Shown one piece after another: positions 47,393-57,425 of a stretch of DNA of 64,000 nt. A program made the translations under genes and the position numbers. Each line of letters opens with the position of its first letter. The stretch's first letter is position 1. The stretch is from contig CAXXSE010000006.1 in assembly GCA_963664935.2 (NCBI GenBank), positions 744,001-808,000 of the forward strand, read 5' to 3'. The notes beneath the pieces were generated by a model. It ran no database searches. It was not told the DNA's origin and worked only from the letters and a program-made list of their open reading frames with translations. The DNA is from G963664935 sp963664935. Its GTDB lineage: Bacteria > Pseudomonadota > Gammaproteobacteria > Methylococcales > G963664935.

Positions 47393-47527
47393 GGTTTTGG
47401 CCGAAAGCCGCCATCCAATCTGATTTTCTGAATGACCGCTTTGGAGCAATTCCAGGCAGTCAGATCTTAACGCTCAATAACCGGGTTGGGTCGGTAGCAG
47501 ATAAAGGTCAATCGTCCAAAAATCGAC

Positions 47528-47605
47528 AACCCAGTCAATATCATATCATCGGATGATAATAACTGGGTTTGGAGTGGGTGGCATAAACCGAAGGGCGCCA
47601 CCCAC
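47528..47605 (+). other. Tandem stem-loops
   Basis: AACCCAGT...ACTGGGTT encloses a second perfect hairpin, TATCATC-G-GATGATA. It is followed by GTGGGTGGC...GCCACCCAC (47574-47582 with 47597-47605). No T run follows the last stem. Could be a structured RNA end or a recombination-site remnant. Confidence 0.4.
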
Positions 47606-47744
47606 CTTTGAAAGTTGAGTGTTTTATCTCAATCATCTTTCCGCCTTTCAGATGCTACCAAAGTTTGTGTGAACGCAGTGAACAAGCACCACCGATTCTA
47701 AACTATGACATCGGATATCCTGACAAACTCCCACCATCCGTTCT

Positions 47745-47935
47745 AGCTTATAGAGTGACAGCCAGGGGTTGTTCTTTACTAAAGCCTAATTAAAGTGAGG
47801 AGTCGCTATTGAAGGGGATAGCCGCGCTAGTAGAGGAGAAAACCTTTGACAATGATCGCGGCGGAAGCGCGTAGCGCTGGGAGAGCACGGAGTCTACAAT
47901 CGTCGAGCGGAGCGAACCTTTCGAACGAGCCCGGG
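47745..47935 (+). repeat. Structured dispersed repeat, copy 2
   Basis: Partner of 43588-43769 in opposite orientation. The core 47802-47895 includes GCTATTGAAGGGGATAGC and CCGCG...AACCTTTG...CGCGG, then CACGGAGTCT and GAGCGAACCTTTCGAACGAG. The surrounding 47403-48029 is otherwise non-coding. Confidence 0.65.
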
Positions 47936-48029
47936 GACAACTCTATTTAACTGCTTTATTCCATCAAGGTTAAGTGGGTATTTTTGACCGCCCTGGAATC
48001 AACAGCTTGTGACCTGTGCCGTAGTGAAG

Positions 48030-50441
48030 TTACGAATTCAGGTTTAATTTTTGGTGAATCGAATTTAACGCTCGGGTCAGTAAGGGAGAATTATCGTGCG
48101 ACAATATTTTTGTTTCCCCATCCTGAATCTCCTTAGCCAGCTTAAAGTGGGATTTTTTCACGATTTGCTTGCCGGCGTGATTTACGAACATGAACGTAGA
48201 TGTATCATCGTTTATCCAGGCAAGTTTGCCCCGCTGCGTATTTTTTTTGCCCGAATCCGAAAATTCGAACCAGGTTCCAATTTTAGCGTCTTGTAGAGTA
48301 TTGGAAAGAAAGTTATTAGCGGTCGTCTGATCTCCCCCCATTACAATTTCATCGATGTCATCGTTCAGATTCATTTGCCATTACTTGGGGATGATTTTAC
48401 GCCATTTCGCTTGCTTTTTAGCCGCTAAAAGCCTCGCCGTTTCGGGGTTTTGGTGCTCAGTCTTTTGTTCCGTCCGGGCAGTTTTACCCTCAGAATCCTG
48501 GATGGGATGATCTATATTTTTGCTTGGTTTTTTTGATACCAAGGTGGTTTTATGGCACTGGGCCAATGAATCCAGTAGTGTTTCGACATCGAAATCAGAA
48601 TTGCCCGCCAGATCGAGCCCCGCACGTACGGAATCGACAATTTTGGGTAACAAGCGCCGAAGTTTTTTTCGCTCGGCCGGAGTTGATTTAGTTTGGACAC
48701 TCCATATCAGGTCATCGGTGACGCCGATCGCGGAATTCCATTCGCCACTATTTTTTCCGTGACGCACAACCGAAATTACCAGAAAATTAGCCCACGGTCC
48801 CATCAGCATTGTTTCAATCGGTTTTGGGATTTCTTAGTCGACACAGCGGTCGATAATAGCCTCGGAAACAAATTGGCGAGCCAATTGGAGTTTGTCACGG
48901 CCTTGTTATGTCGCGATGGAGCGTTTTTCCATAAGTGTGGCGCGACGCTTGAAATTATTCATAAACTCGGAAAAATCCGTTTGCAGTTCTTCAAACAAAT
49001 CGACGTTTTCGTCGAACTCTTCGAGAACCCGGTTCACGATTTGCTGAATCTTTGCGATGATCCCGACATCGTTGGAATCGTCCGGCGAACAATTTGAGCC
49101 CGCTTCGCTCATAGTATTTAGAAGTCTCCTGGCTGGGTGATTATCACCACTAAAAATTTTTCGATCAAGGATTGCGATTTTTAGATAGGGAGTATGGAGG
49201 TGACCGAGCAAGGCTTTTACGGAGTCAGGCATGGTCTCATCGTTTAGAATAAAGTCGAACAACATGCCTACCAAGTCGATGACGCCGGTTTCTGCAGCCG
49301 GCAAGTGTTGATTCTTGAGAATCCCGGCTAAGTTTGCCGTCTGTTCTCCAAGCGCCGCATTAACGTTGCCTATCGAATTTTGGATATGTGAAACCGTCAA
49401 ACCCGATACCGCCGAAACGGCCGTAGATTGCAATGCATTGAGTTCGCCAATGAAATTCGACAAAACATTGGCTGGCATTTGGGGGACTACGGCATGACCT
49501 GCGTTATTGGAATATTCGCCGGGTGAGTGTGTGCCGTGGTGATGGCGTCGAGCGAGCAATGTGGTGATTTCATTGATTAACTATTGCCCATAGGCATCGT
49601 CCGCGCCGGGAGCATATCTATTGGGTGATTCCGGGGTAAAACCTGATTGTGCCTGTTGAAACGCGGAAGGAGTTGAACGATAAGGAGGCCGCGACGCCTC
49701 ACTTGCCGCACGATGTCGCATTGTCACTCTAGAATCAACCACCATACCGTACTCATTTAGCAGATTGGGTAGAATTCCAGCCTCGCTTAAAAGCGTATTA
49801 AATTCATCGTAGATTTCCCCCACTTCACTCAAAACGAATTTTTCAAACAACAAGATCAGATCGATTTCTTTTTCGATATCGAAATCAAACGGTTCCAGTA
49901 CCGTTACAAAAGCATTGCAAATATGGCGGGGGCCGGACGGCAACGCGGCATTTTTTCTCCCTAGTTTTGTTCCGCCATTAACAATGGCCAAGCGTTTATT
50001 TAATGCGAACAATTGGTCGAGAAAGATGTTGCAGGTTTGGTCAACAACATGATCGATGGCAAGTTTTTTTTCGTGATCACTATTTTCAACGAGCCTTAAT
50101 TTCACGGAGTTCGGCGTCACCTTTTTTGGGATGTCCGATTCAATTATTCCATGCGTAAAATTATCAAAACCCTTGAGAACAATCCGATTAAAGGTGTTTT
50201 CGACATCGTTGCGTTGCGTTTTCAATCGCTGAAGCATTTCTATGTAGCGGATGTGCTGGTCGTTATTCTCCTCTTGGTCCGCAAGAGCCGATATCTCTTC
50301 GTCGAGATTGTCGTACATGTTACTTAGCAATACAGCAAAGCCTTTTGACACGGTATCCGCGCAGATCTGCATGACAGTTGAAAACTTGGGGAGTGTTCCC
50401 GGGTGATGGTTTGTTTCCGGTTTAGTTTTTTCGTTGTTCAT
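48030..50441 (-). pseudogene. DUF1631 family protein with four in-frame nonsense codons
   Basis: A gene of about 800 codons in a single frame from ATG 50441. The N-terminal part has LNKRLAIVNGGTKLGRKN and LLFEKFVLSEVGEIYDEFNTLL, typical of DUF1631. The C-terminal part has IGTWFEFSDSGKKNTQRGKLAWI, also typical. It is interrupted by TAG (49581-49583), TAA (48906-48908), TAA (48834-48836) and TAA (48381-48383). The sequence between stops keeps family character, for example QGRDKLQLARQFVSEAIIDR, and no frameshift is present. Role of DUF1631 is unknown to me. Confidence 0.85.
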
Positions 50442-50624
50442 ACAATCAAGTATAATCAAAATTCCAGTAACGGCCCGCCCGTAAGGCATTTGTTCAATGT
50501 ATACCTGTTATTAGCATCATCGTTATGATTTCTCCAATAAACTCGGCAAAAAAAGCGAAAAAATTGCTTTTTTTACTTCATTGGTGGAGGCAAAAATCAA
50601 TACATCGAATTAACAGGGTCGAGG

Positions 50625-51047
50625 TTGGCGCATGCGAAACCGGCAATTCAAGAGGAAAGTCCATCGACATTCGATGTGGATACCGCTCGTCAATTAGAAG
50701 CGGGAAGATCTAATTCGAAAGTCATCGGTGAAGAATTACCTTGTGAGGTGCTAAAGCATTTATTTAAGCAACCGGAATGGTCCGCGCTTGACGGTCTGAA
50801 CGAATACGATGAAGACTACACATCGTTTACACCCCGCGGCGCGATACTGACACAGGACATGATTCGTGAATATTTGAGAGCCGAGAATCAAATCATCGAC
50901 GAGACCGAACGAAATGTGCCGCGTTTTTCAGCAAATGGAGCGGTTCTCGGAGGCTCAAAGGGCGAATGTGAAGACGATTCAGGGATTTTATCGGACGAAT
51001 TGGGTGCTCGATCTGATTCTAGTAAATCTTCCCGTGACCAATCCTAA
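50625..51047 (+). CDS. DUF3306-like protein of the formate dehydrogenase operon
   Basis: About 140 residues. EVLKHLFKQPEWSALDGLNEYDEDYTSFTPRG matches the DUF3306 core, a family found beside formate dehydrogenase genes. The family N-terminus (an FLxRWSxRK pattern) seems to lie upstream in another frame (FLLHWWRQKSIHRINRVE, about 50570-50620), so the gene is probably frameshifted near 50620. The present start would be TTG. Function unknown; likely linked to FDH maturation. Confidence 0.6.
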   Translation: MAHAKPAIQEESPSTFDVDTARQLEAGRSNSKVIGEELPCEVLKHLFKQPEWSALDGLNEYDEDYTSFTPRGAILTQDMIREYLRAENQIIDETERNVPRFSANGAVLGGSKGECEDDSGILSDELGARSDSSKSSRDQS

Positions 51048-51218
51048 TATTCCTAGCGTTTCTATTCATCAAAACCTAGGGCCAACTCCGTCGGTCTCAT
51101 ACATTTCAGAGGGAACTCTCCTCCTAATCGGTGTAGTTCAAAGCATCCGGCCCGTGGTAAACGATCTGCCGAAGACGATCAAGCCATTTGTTTTGTTGAC
51201 GGGGGATTAGTTCAAGAA

Positions 51219-52622
51219 ATGGATCAGTTCGGCGTTCCAGTAGTAGAAACAACAGCGAAGATTAGTATTAGCGGGCATTTGGGTGCCTTTAAGGTTTCGG
51301 TTCTGGTTAAAAATCGTGATATCCCCGTCGATGGACTTTTCCCAATTTCTAAATCCAATTTCGATTTGGTTCTCGATTTGCAAATACCCCCTTCCATCAT
51401 GCGGGCTGTTCCACCCATCGGGTATTTTGCGCCTGGAGACAGTGTCTCGAATCGTAAACAAGCCCTGATGGAATGTTCGGAATTGGTGGGTGAATTTGAT
51501 AAGCCCAAATATTTTAAGCACGATCCGTCGATTTGCGCCCACGACCGAAGCGGGATATCGGGCTGTCGCTTGTGTATCGACAGCTGCCCCGCCGAAGCTA
51601 TAACGAGCGATTGCCAGCAAATAAAAGTCGACCCGTTTTTATGTCAGGGCTGTGGCGATTGCACGACGGTTTGTCCCGCTGGGGCGATCAACTACCAGTA
51701 TCCCACTCGAACCGATACGTTGAATCGGATTCGCCTTTTAATCAAAAATTACATCGAAACCAGAGGGTCGGCGCCCATGCTATTACTGTGTGGCGAAACG
51801 GAAACCGGCTGGCTGGAACAACGGGGCGATATTGTTGCCACAAACGTATTGGCCGTTGCACTTGAATCATTGGCTTCGGCCGGTATGGAAGTCTGGTTGG
51901 CGGCCCTCGCTTATGGTGCCGCTGAAATCAAACTTCTCGACAGCAAGCAATTGACCGAATCCACCAAAAAGTTGTTGGATTCTCAATTGATCCATACCCG
52001 TGAGATGTTGATTGGAATGGGGTTCGATCCGGATCGCGTCGGGTGGGTGAGCAAACAAGAGGTAGCGTCAGGAGGGGAGGGGGCCATCTATTCTCTGACT
52101 AGTCCCAGAGCAAATTTCGCGGGTATCGAAGAAAAAAGATCCGTCATCCGATTAGCCATTGATCATCTTTACAAACAGGCGCCTAAAAAAAATGATATCG
52201 CTCAGCTCAGCGAAGGGGCGGCCTTTGGTGAATTGGTGATTGATACCGATGCGTGCACGCTATGCATGGCTTGCGTATCCATATGCCCGGAAGGTGCGCT
52301 GAGCGATGGTTACAATCAACCGCAACTGAAATTTATCGAAAATAACTGCGTTCAATGTAATCTGTGTACGAATGCGTGCCCGGAACATGCGATCACACTT
52401 TCCCCACGTTTTCTCTATGATTCACTCCAAGCCCGAGAATTCAGGGTGTTGCACGAAGAAAAAGTCTTTCACTGCATCCAATGCGGTAAAGGCTTTGCTA
52501 CCGAGCGCATGATCGAAACCATTTCCGAAAAATTGAAAAACCATCGGATGTTTCAGGGTGATCGTATCGAGCGTCTGAAAATGTGCGAGGACTGTAGGGT
52601 CAATTCCATGTTTGGTTCTTGA
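51219..52622 (+). CDS. 4Fe-4S binding protein of the fdh operon, N-terminus in another frame
   Basis: About 467 residues with two pairs of ferredoxin-type motifs (CRLCIDSCPAEAI, CQGCGDCTTVCPAGAI; CTLCMACVSICPEGAL, CVQCNLCTNACPEHAI). A final CIQCGKGF / CEDCR zinc-like pair follows. Upstream, another frame encodes ISEGTLLLIGVVQSIRPVVNDLP...KPFVLL, which looks like the missing N-terminus starting near GTG 51032. One extra base near the T4 run at 51191-51194 would join them. Precedes the TorD-like gene, as in other FdhABC operons. Confidence 0.8.
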   Translation: MDQFGVPVVETTAKISISGHLGAFKVSVLVKNRDIPVDGLFPISKSNFDLVLDLQIPPSIMRAVPPIGYFAPGDSVSNRKQALMECSELVGEFDKPKYFKHDPSICAHDRSGISGCRLCIDSCPAEAITSDCQQIKVDPFLCQGCGDCTTVCPAGAINYQYPTRTDTLNRIRLLIKNYIETRGSAPMLLLCGETETGWLEQRGDIVATNVLAVALESLASAGMEVWLAALAYGAAEIKLLDSKQLTESTKKLLDSQLIHTREMLIGMGFDPDRVGWVSKQEVASGGEGAIYSLTSPRANFAGIEEKRSVIRLAIDHLYKQAPKKNDIAQLSEGAAFGELVIDTDACTLCMACVSICPEGALSDGYNQPQLKFIENNCVQCNLCTNACPEHAITLSPRFLYDSLQAREFRVLHEEKVFHCIQCGKGFATERMIETISEKLKNHRMFQGDRIERLKMCEDCRVNSMFGS

Positions 52623-52640
52623 GTTATAGGGATTTATGCA

Positions 52641-53261
52641 ATGGATAAGAGGCTCGAAACAAGCGATATCCGGGAAGAACAGCTATGGCGCGCCAATGCC
52701 TATTCAATCTTGGGGAATTTATTGGCGAAGCCACCCACGCAGGATGTATTGGCCGAAATTGCCCGGATAAACATTTCGGACCAGAATGCTGAGGCGTCCG
52801 CCATGGCAAGAGCGTACAAAGAATTATCGAACGCTGCTAAAACTGAATGCGTGGAACTTATCCAGGAAGAATATCACCAACTTTTTATCGGTATCACCGG
52901 TGGAGAAATTATTCCTTACGCATCCTGGTACTTGACCGGATTCCTCATGGAAAAGCCCTTGGCGCTATTGAGGTCGGATCTCATGCAGCTGGGAATTAAA
53001 CGGCAAAAGGCGGTGTCCGAGCCCGAAGATCACGTGGGAGCATTATGCGAAGCGATGCGTCTTTTAGTCTCGGAAAACCATGCTCGCCAAGGTTATTTTT
53101 TTAACGCCCATTTAGCGCCTTGGATGGGCCGTTTTTTTTCCGACTTACGAAAGAGGGAAAGCGTCAAATTTTACCGGGCCGTCGGGTTGCTGGGTGAATC
53201 GTTTATTCGGGTTGAACAAGATTATTTTGATATGCTTGCAATAGACTTCCAAGCTGATTAA
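52641..53261 (+). CDS. TorD/DmsD-family molybdoenzyme chaperone
   Basis: A 206-residue helical cytosolic protein likely to bind the Tat signal of FdhA and assist cofactor insertion. Family motifs: EEYHQLFIG, GEIIPYASWYLTG and the conserved EPEDHVGALCEAM. It sits between the 4Fe-4S gene and the small Tat protein. Intact. Confidence 0.88.
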   Translation: MDKRLETSDIREEQLWRANAYSILGNLLAKPPTQDVLAEIARINISDQNAEASAMARAYKELSNAAKTECVELIQEEYHQLFIGITGGEIIPYASWYLTGFLMEKPLALLRSDLMQLGIKRQKAVSEPEDHVGALCEAMRLLVSENHARQGYFFNAHLAPWMGRFFSDLRKRESVKFYRAVGLLGESFIRVEQDYFDMLAIDFQAD

Positions 53262-53307
53262 AGTGGCATTCGTTGGGGAGATTCTCGTCATCAATTATTC
53301 GAAGGAT

Positions 53308-53526
53308 ATGTCTCTATTCAATTTCAAATCGCATGGGTTAAGCACCACTCGCCGTCGTTTTTTACGCTCGACTTTGGCGAGTTTTGGCGCCTTTTTTGCC
53401 TTAGTCACCACTGACCGAACCAACGCCGCGAAGGTAGATTCGATCGAGTCTTCCCAAAAATCCAAAACCAAAGGCTATCAGGAAACAGACCATGTCCGCC
53501 GGTACTACGATACAGCCCGGATGTAG
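53308..53526 (+). CDS. Small Tat-signal protein of formate dehydrogenase operons
   Basis: About 72 residues from ATG 53308. It has a twin-arginine signal (STTRRRFLRSTLASFGAFFA) and the conserved tail GYQETDHVRRYYDTARM, seen in small proteins encoded just before fdhA. Probably exported; exact role unknown. Confidence 0.8.
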   Translation: MSLFNFKSHGLSTTRRRFLRSTLASFGAFFALVTTDRTNAAKVDSIESSQKSKTKGYQETDHVRRYYDTARM

Positions 53527-53546
53527 AGGCTGCTTGGGTTATCACG

Positions 53547-56453
53547 ATGAAACTTTTCAGGCGTAATACTTCAACGGGTTCCGATCACGGTAGAGATAGT
53601 TAATCAACGGGGAACGAGACTATTCCATCCAGGATAGATCGTCGTACCTTTTTAAAGAATTCTGGAATTGCGGCGGGGGGAACAGCTTTCGCCGCGACGA
53701 TTCCCCCGTCAATGATGAAAAAAGCCGAAGCCCACGGGGACGATGAACAGGCTTCCGCTTCCACAATAAAACAGGTACGATCCGTCTGTTCCCATTGCTC
53801 GGTAGGGTGCGGCATCGTTGCCGAGGTCGAAAATGGGATTTGGATAGGCCAAGAGCCTGCATTTGATCATCCCATTAATCTGGGCGCGCATTGCGCAAAA
53901 GGCGCTTCGGTGCGGGAGCACGGTCATGGAGATCGCCGTCTGAAATACCCGATGAAAATGGTCGATGGCAAGTGGCAGCGAATTGAGTGGAATCAGGCCA
54001 TCGAGGAGATCGGAGACAAGTTGTTGGAAATCCGTGAATCCTCGGGTCCAGATTCGGTTTATTGGCTAGGATCATCCAAACACAACAACGAACAGGCTTA
54101 TCTTTTCCGAAAGTTCGCGGCCTTTTGGGGGTCCAATAATACCGATCACCAGGCCCGCATCTGCCATTCCACAACCGTGGCCGGGGTAGCCAATACCTGG
54201 GGCTACGGCGCCATGACCAATTCGTACAACGATATTCATAATAGCAAAGCGATTCTAATTATCGGTGGCAATCCGGCCGAAGCGCATCCGGTTTCCATGC
54301 AGCATATCTTTCGCGCCAAAGAACGTGGCGCGCCGTTGATTGTCATCGATCCCCGTTTTACCCGTACCGCGGCCCATTCCGATCAGCACATTCGGATTCG
54401 TCCAGGTACCGATGTGCCCCTGATATGGGGGATGCTGTGGCATATTTTCAGGAATGACTGGCAGGACGACGCATTTATCGATGCACGGGTGTACGGCATG
54501 GATGAAGTACGCAAGGAAGTCGCTAAATGGACTCCGGAAGAAGTCGAAAAAGTCACCGGGGTTTCCGAGCAAGCGTTATTTCTTGCCACTAAAACCATGG
54601 CGGAAAATCGTCCCGGTACATTTATCTGGTGTATGGGGGGGACCCAACACACCATTGGCAACAATAATACACGAGCCTACTGCATTTTCCAGCTGGCTCT
54701 AGGGAATATGGGTGTCGCCGGAGGCGGGACCAATATCTTTAGAGGCCACGATAATGTCCAAGGGGCAACCGATCTGGGACCTAACACCCATACCCTACCG
54801 GGTTATTACGGGTTGACCGAGGGCGCTTGGCGGCATTGGGCCAAGGTTTGGGATGTCGATTTCGATTGGCTAGTCTCGCGTTTCGAACCCGGCAGTTACG
54901 ACGATGGCGCCGGGGCCGAGAAAAAACCGATGAATATGAACGGTATTCCGGTATCTCGCTGGATCGACGGTGTTTTAGAGGAAAGGGCCAATATATCCCA
55001 AAAGGATAACTTGAAGGGGATGGTTTTTTGGGGGCATGCACCGAATAGTCAAGTACGCGGGCCGGAAATGAAAGAAGCCCTGGAAAAACTGGATATCTTG
55101 GTGGTGGTCGATCCCTATCCCACCGTGACAGCGGTTATGCAGAATCGAAAAAATGGAACCTATTTATTGCCCGCCTGTACTCAATTTGAAACCTACGGTT
55201 CGTTGACCTCATCTAATCGTTCGGTCCAGTGGCGCAGTAAAATCATCGAGCCTTTATTCGCATCGTTGCCGGACCACACCATTCTTTATAAATTCGCCAA
55301 AAAATTCGGCTTCAACGAGCCGTTCACCAAGCATATTACGGTGAATGACGATGAACCACTGATCGAAGACGTTACCCGCGAGTTCAATCGCGGCGCTTGG
55401 ACCATCGGTTATACCGGCCATAGTCCGGAACGGTTGAAACTACATCAGAGTAACTGGCATACCTTCGATACCACAACACTGGAAGCCAGGGGCGGTCCGT
55501 GCAACGGCGAATATTTCGGATTACCGTGGCCGTGCTGGGGCAGTGCCGACATGAAACACCCAGGGACTCCACTACTCTACGACACCAGCAAATCCATTGC
55601 TGACGGCGGATTAACGTTTAGAGCACGATTTGGCGTGGAACGGGGCGGAGTCAGTCTGCTGGCGGATAATTCGTATTCGGAAAATTCCGAAATCAAGGAC
55701 GGTTACCCCGAATTCAGCGCGGAATTGCTAAAGAAACTCGGTTGGTGGGACGATCTGACCGATCAAGAAAAAACCCAGGCCGAGGGTAAAAATTGGAAGA
55801 CCGATCTATCTGGCGGAATTCAAAGGGTAGTGATCAACCACGGTTGCGCGCCCTTCGGCAACGCGAAAGCCCGTTGTGTTGTCTGGCAGTTCCCCGACCC
55901 GGTCCCCATTCATCGCGAACCTCTATATACCAATCGGCGTGAGCTGGTCAAAAAATTTCCGACTTACGAAGACCGGAAAAGGTTTTATCGGTTACCGACC
56001 CGCTATGCGTCCATACAAGCGAATGATTTCAGCAAAGACTTTCCCCTGACGATGACCAGTGGCCGCTTGGTGGAATACGAAGGCGGCGGCGACGAGACTC
56101 GCTCAAATCCGTGGTTAGCCGAGTTACAGCAGGACATGTTCGTGGAAATCAACGTTGTGGATGCGAACAACGCAGGGGTGCGGCATGGTGAACAAGTTTG
56201 GGTTGAAGGACCCGAAGGTGGGCGAATAAAAGTCATGGCATTCGTCACCGAAAGGGTCACTCCCGGTTTGGTATTCATGCCCTTTCATTTTGGCGGCCAT
56301 TATCAAGGTGAGGATTTGCGCGCTAAATATCCCAAGGGAAGTGATCCTTATGTGCTGGGCGAATCCTATAATGTTGTTTTTACCTACGGTTACGATTCGG
56401 TTACCGCCATGCAGGAAACCAAAGTTTCGCTGTGCCGCTTACGTAAGGCCTGA
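53547..56453 (+). CDS. fdhA: Formate dehydrogenase catalytic subunit, nonsense codon before the Tat signal
   Basis: A molybdopterin enzyme oxidising formate in the periplasm. From ATG 53547 the frame has MKLFRRNTSTGSDHGRDS, then TAA at 53601-53603, then STGNETIPSRIDRRTFLKNSG with a Tat motif. After this come the 4Fe-4S ligands VCSHCSVGCG...HCAKG, the active-site Cys (not selenocysteine) in HQARICHSTTVAG, and the full molybdopterin and C-terminal dinucleotide-binding domains. The next good ATG is at 53712, after the signal. An enzyme started there would stay in the cytoplasm. The rest of the 2.8-kb frame is intact. Confidence 0.88.
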
Positions 56454-56464
56454 GGGAAATCGAT

Positions 56465-57078
56465 ATGGCCCGGATGAAGTTTTTGTGCGACGAAGAACGC
56501 TGCATCGAATGTAACGCGTGTGTCACGGCCTGTAAAAATGAGCACGAAGTGCCCTGGGGTGTGAATCGGCGCCGTGTCGTCACTATAGACGACGGCCACC
56601 CCGGCGAAAAATCGATTTCCGTAGCCTGTATGCATTGTTCCGACGCCCGTGCGCCGCGGTTTGTCCCGTCGACTGTTTTTATACAACGGACGATGGGGTG
56701 GTTCTTCACGACAAAGATATTTGTATCGGATGCGGCTACTGCTTTTACGCTTGCCCCTTCGGAGCGCCGCAATACCCGCAAAACGGCGCGTTCGGCGCCC
56801 GCGGAAAAATGGATAAATGTACCTTCTGCGCTGGGGGTCCCGAAGAAGACCATTCGAAAGAGGAACTGGAAAAATACGGCCGTAACCGTCTGGCGGAAGG
56901 TAAGCTACCACTGTGCGCGGAAATGTGTTCGACCAAAGCCTTGCTGGCGGGCGATGGCGATATTGTTGCCGACCTTTTCCGGGAACGTGTGGTGCGCCGT
57001 GTTGGAAATTCTCCCAATCGGAATAAGGATTCCACACCGGGTGGCGCCTGGGGGTGGGGGATGGCCTACAAGGAATAG
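56465..57078 (+). pseudogene. fdhB: Formate dehydrogenase iron-sulfur subunit, frameshifted
   Basis: Carries electrons from FdhA to the cytochrome b subunit. The first frame has CDEERCIECNACVTACKNEH and VACMHCSDA. The remainder (PCAAVCPVDCFYTTDDGVV, CIGCGYCFYACPFGAPQYP, CTFCAG) is in another frame ending at 57078. Inserting one C in the CCC at 56646-56648 joins HCSDA to PCAAVCPVDC, giving about 204 residues. The shift splits the cluster ligands, so no complete subunit is made as written. Confidence 0.87.
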
Positions 57079-57079
57079 C

Positions 57080-57200
57080 GTAACTATTTAGCTCACTCCT
57101 GAAATCCGCCACTTCTCCATAAAAAAATGATCATTTACACGTGTAAACTCACATTTTTCGCCTTGAACTGACGAATTTCAGGGGCAATCTAAACAGTTAC
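57080..57200 (-). repeat. MITE-like repeat, copy D
   Basis: GTAACTATTTAG (57080-57091) and CTAAACAGTTAC (57189-57200) enclose 121 bases with ATTTACACGTGTAAAC at the centre (57133-57148). The complement matches copy A closely, including AAGGCGAAAAATGTGAGTTTA. Flanks GGAATAGC (57072-57079) and GGAACAGC (57201-57208) agree at 7 of 8 positions. The duplication covers the fdhB stop codon; before insertion fdhB and the next ATG were only a few bases apart. Confidence 0.85.
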
Positions 57201-57209
57201 GGAACAGCT

Positions 57210-57401
57210 ATGTGTTGGCAAAGTCGGGCGCTTATTTTTATGTTGATTCTATTGGGTTTGAATGGATGTTACGAAGATACACGCGTCGTAATCCATGAAC
57301 CGCACATCTATAAAGGGAAAACGGATTTGCATGAGAAAACGGCTATATTGAATTCTGAGCTGTTACGCCAACGTTTTGATCGTATCCAGGTAGATAGATA
57401 A
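57210..57401 (+). CDS. Small lipoprotein in the fdh operon
   Basis: 63 residues with a short hydrophobic signal and lipobox (LLGLNGC), then a polar tail (YEDTRVVIHEPHIYKGK). Located between fdhB and fdhC. I recognise no family. Inserted MITE copy D now separates it from fdhB, with possible effect on co-expression. Confidence 0.6.
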   Translation: MCWQSRALIFMLILLGLNGCYEDTRVVIHEPHIYKGKTDLHEKTAILNSELLRQRFDRIQVDR

Positions 57402-57425
57402 TCCTGAATATTTACACCGTCGATA

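Noticed and set aside
47403..47935. Integron attC site or cassette
   Set aside because: Hairpins are present but the GTTRRRY/RYYYAAC core sites are not, and no integrase is seen.
43588..47935. CRISPR array
   Set aside because: Only two long copies in inverse orientation and no regular spacing or cas genes in the window.
48030..50441. Stop-codon reassignment to explain the DUF1631 gene
   Set aside because: TAA, TAG and TGA all end intact genes in this window and all three also occur as lesions elsewhere, so a changed code is not supported.
54150..54240. Selenocysteine in formate dehydrogenase
   Set aside because: The active-site codon in HQARICHSTTVAG is TGC (Cys), and no in-frame TGA is present in the catalytic region.
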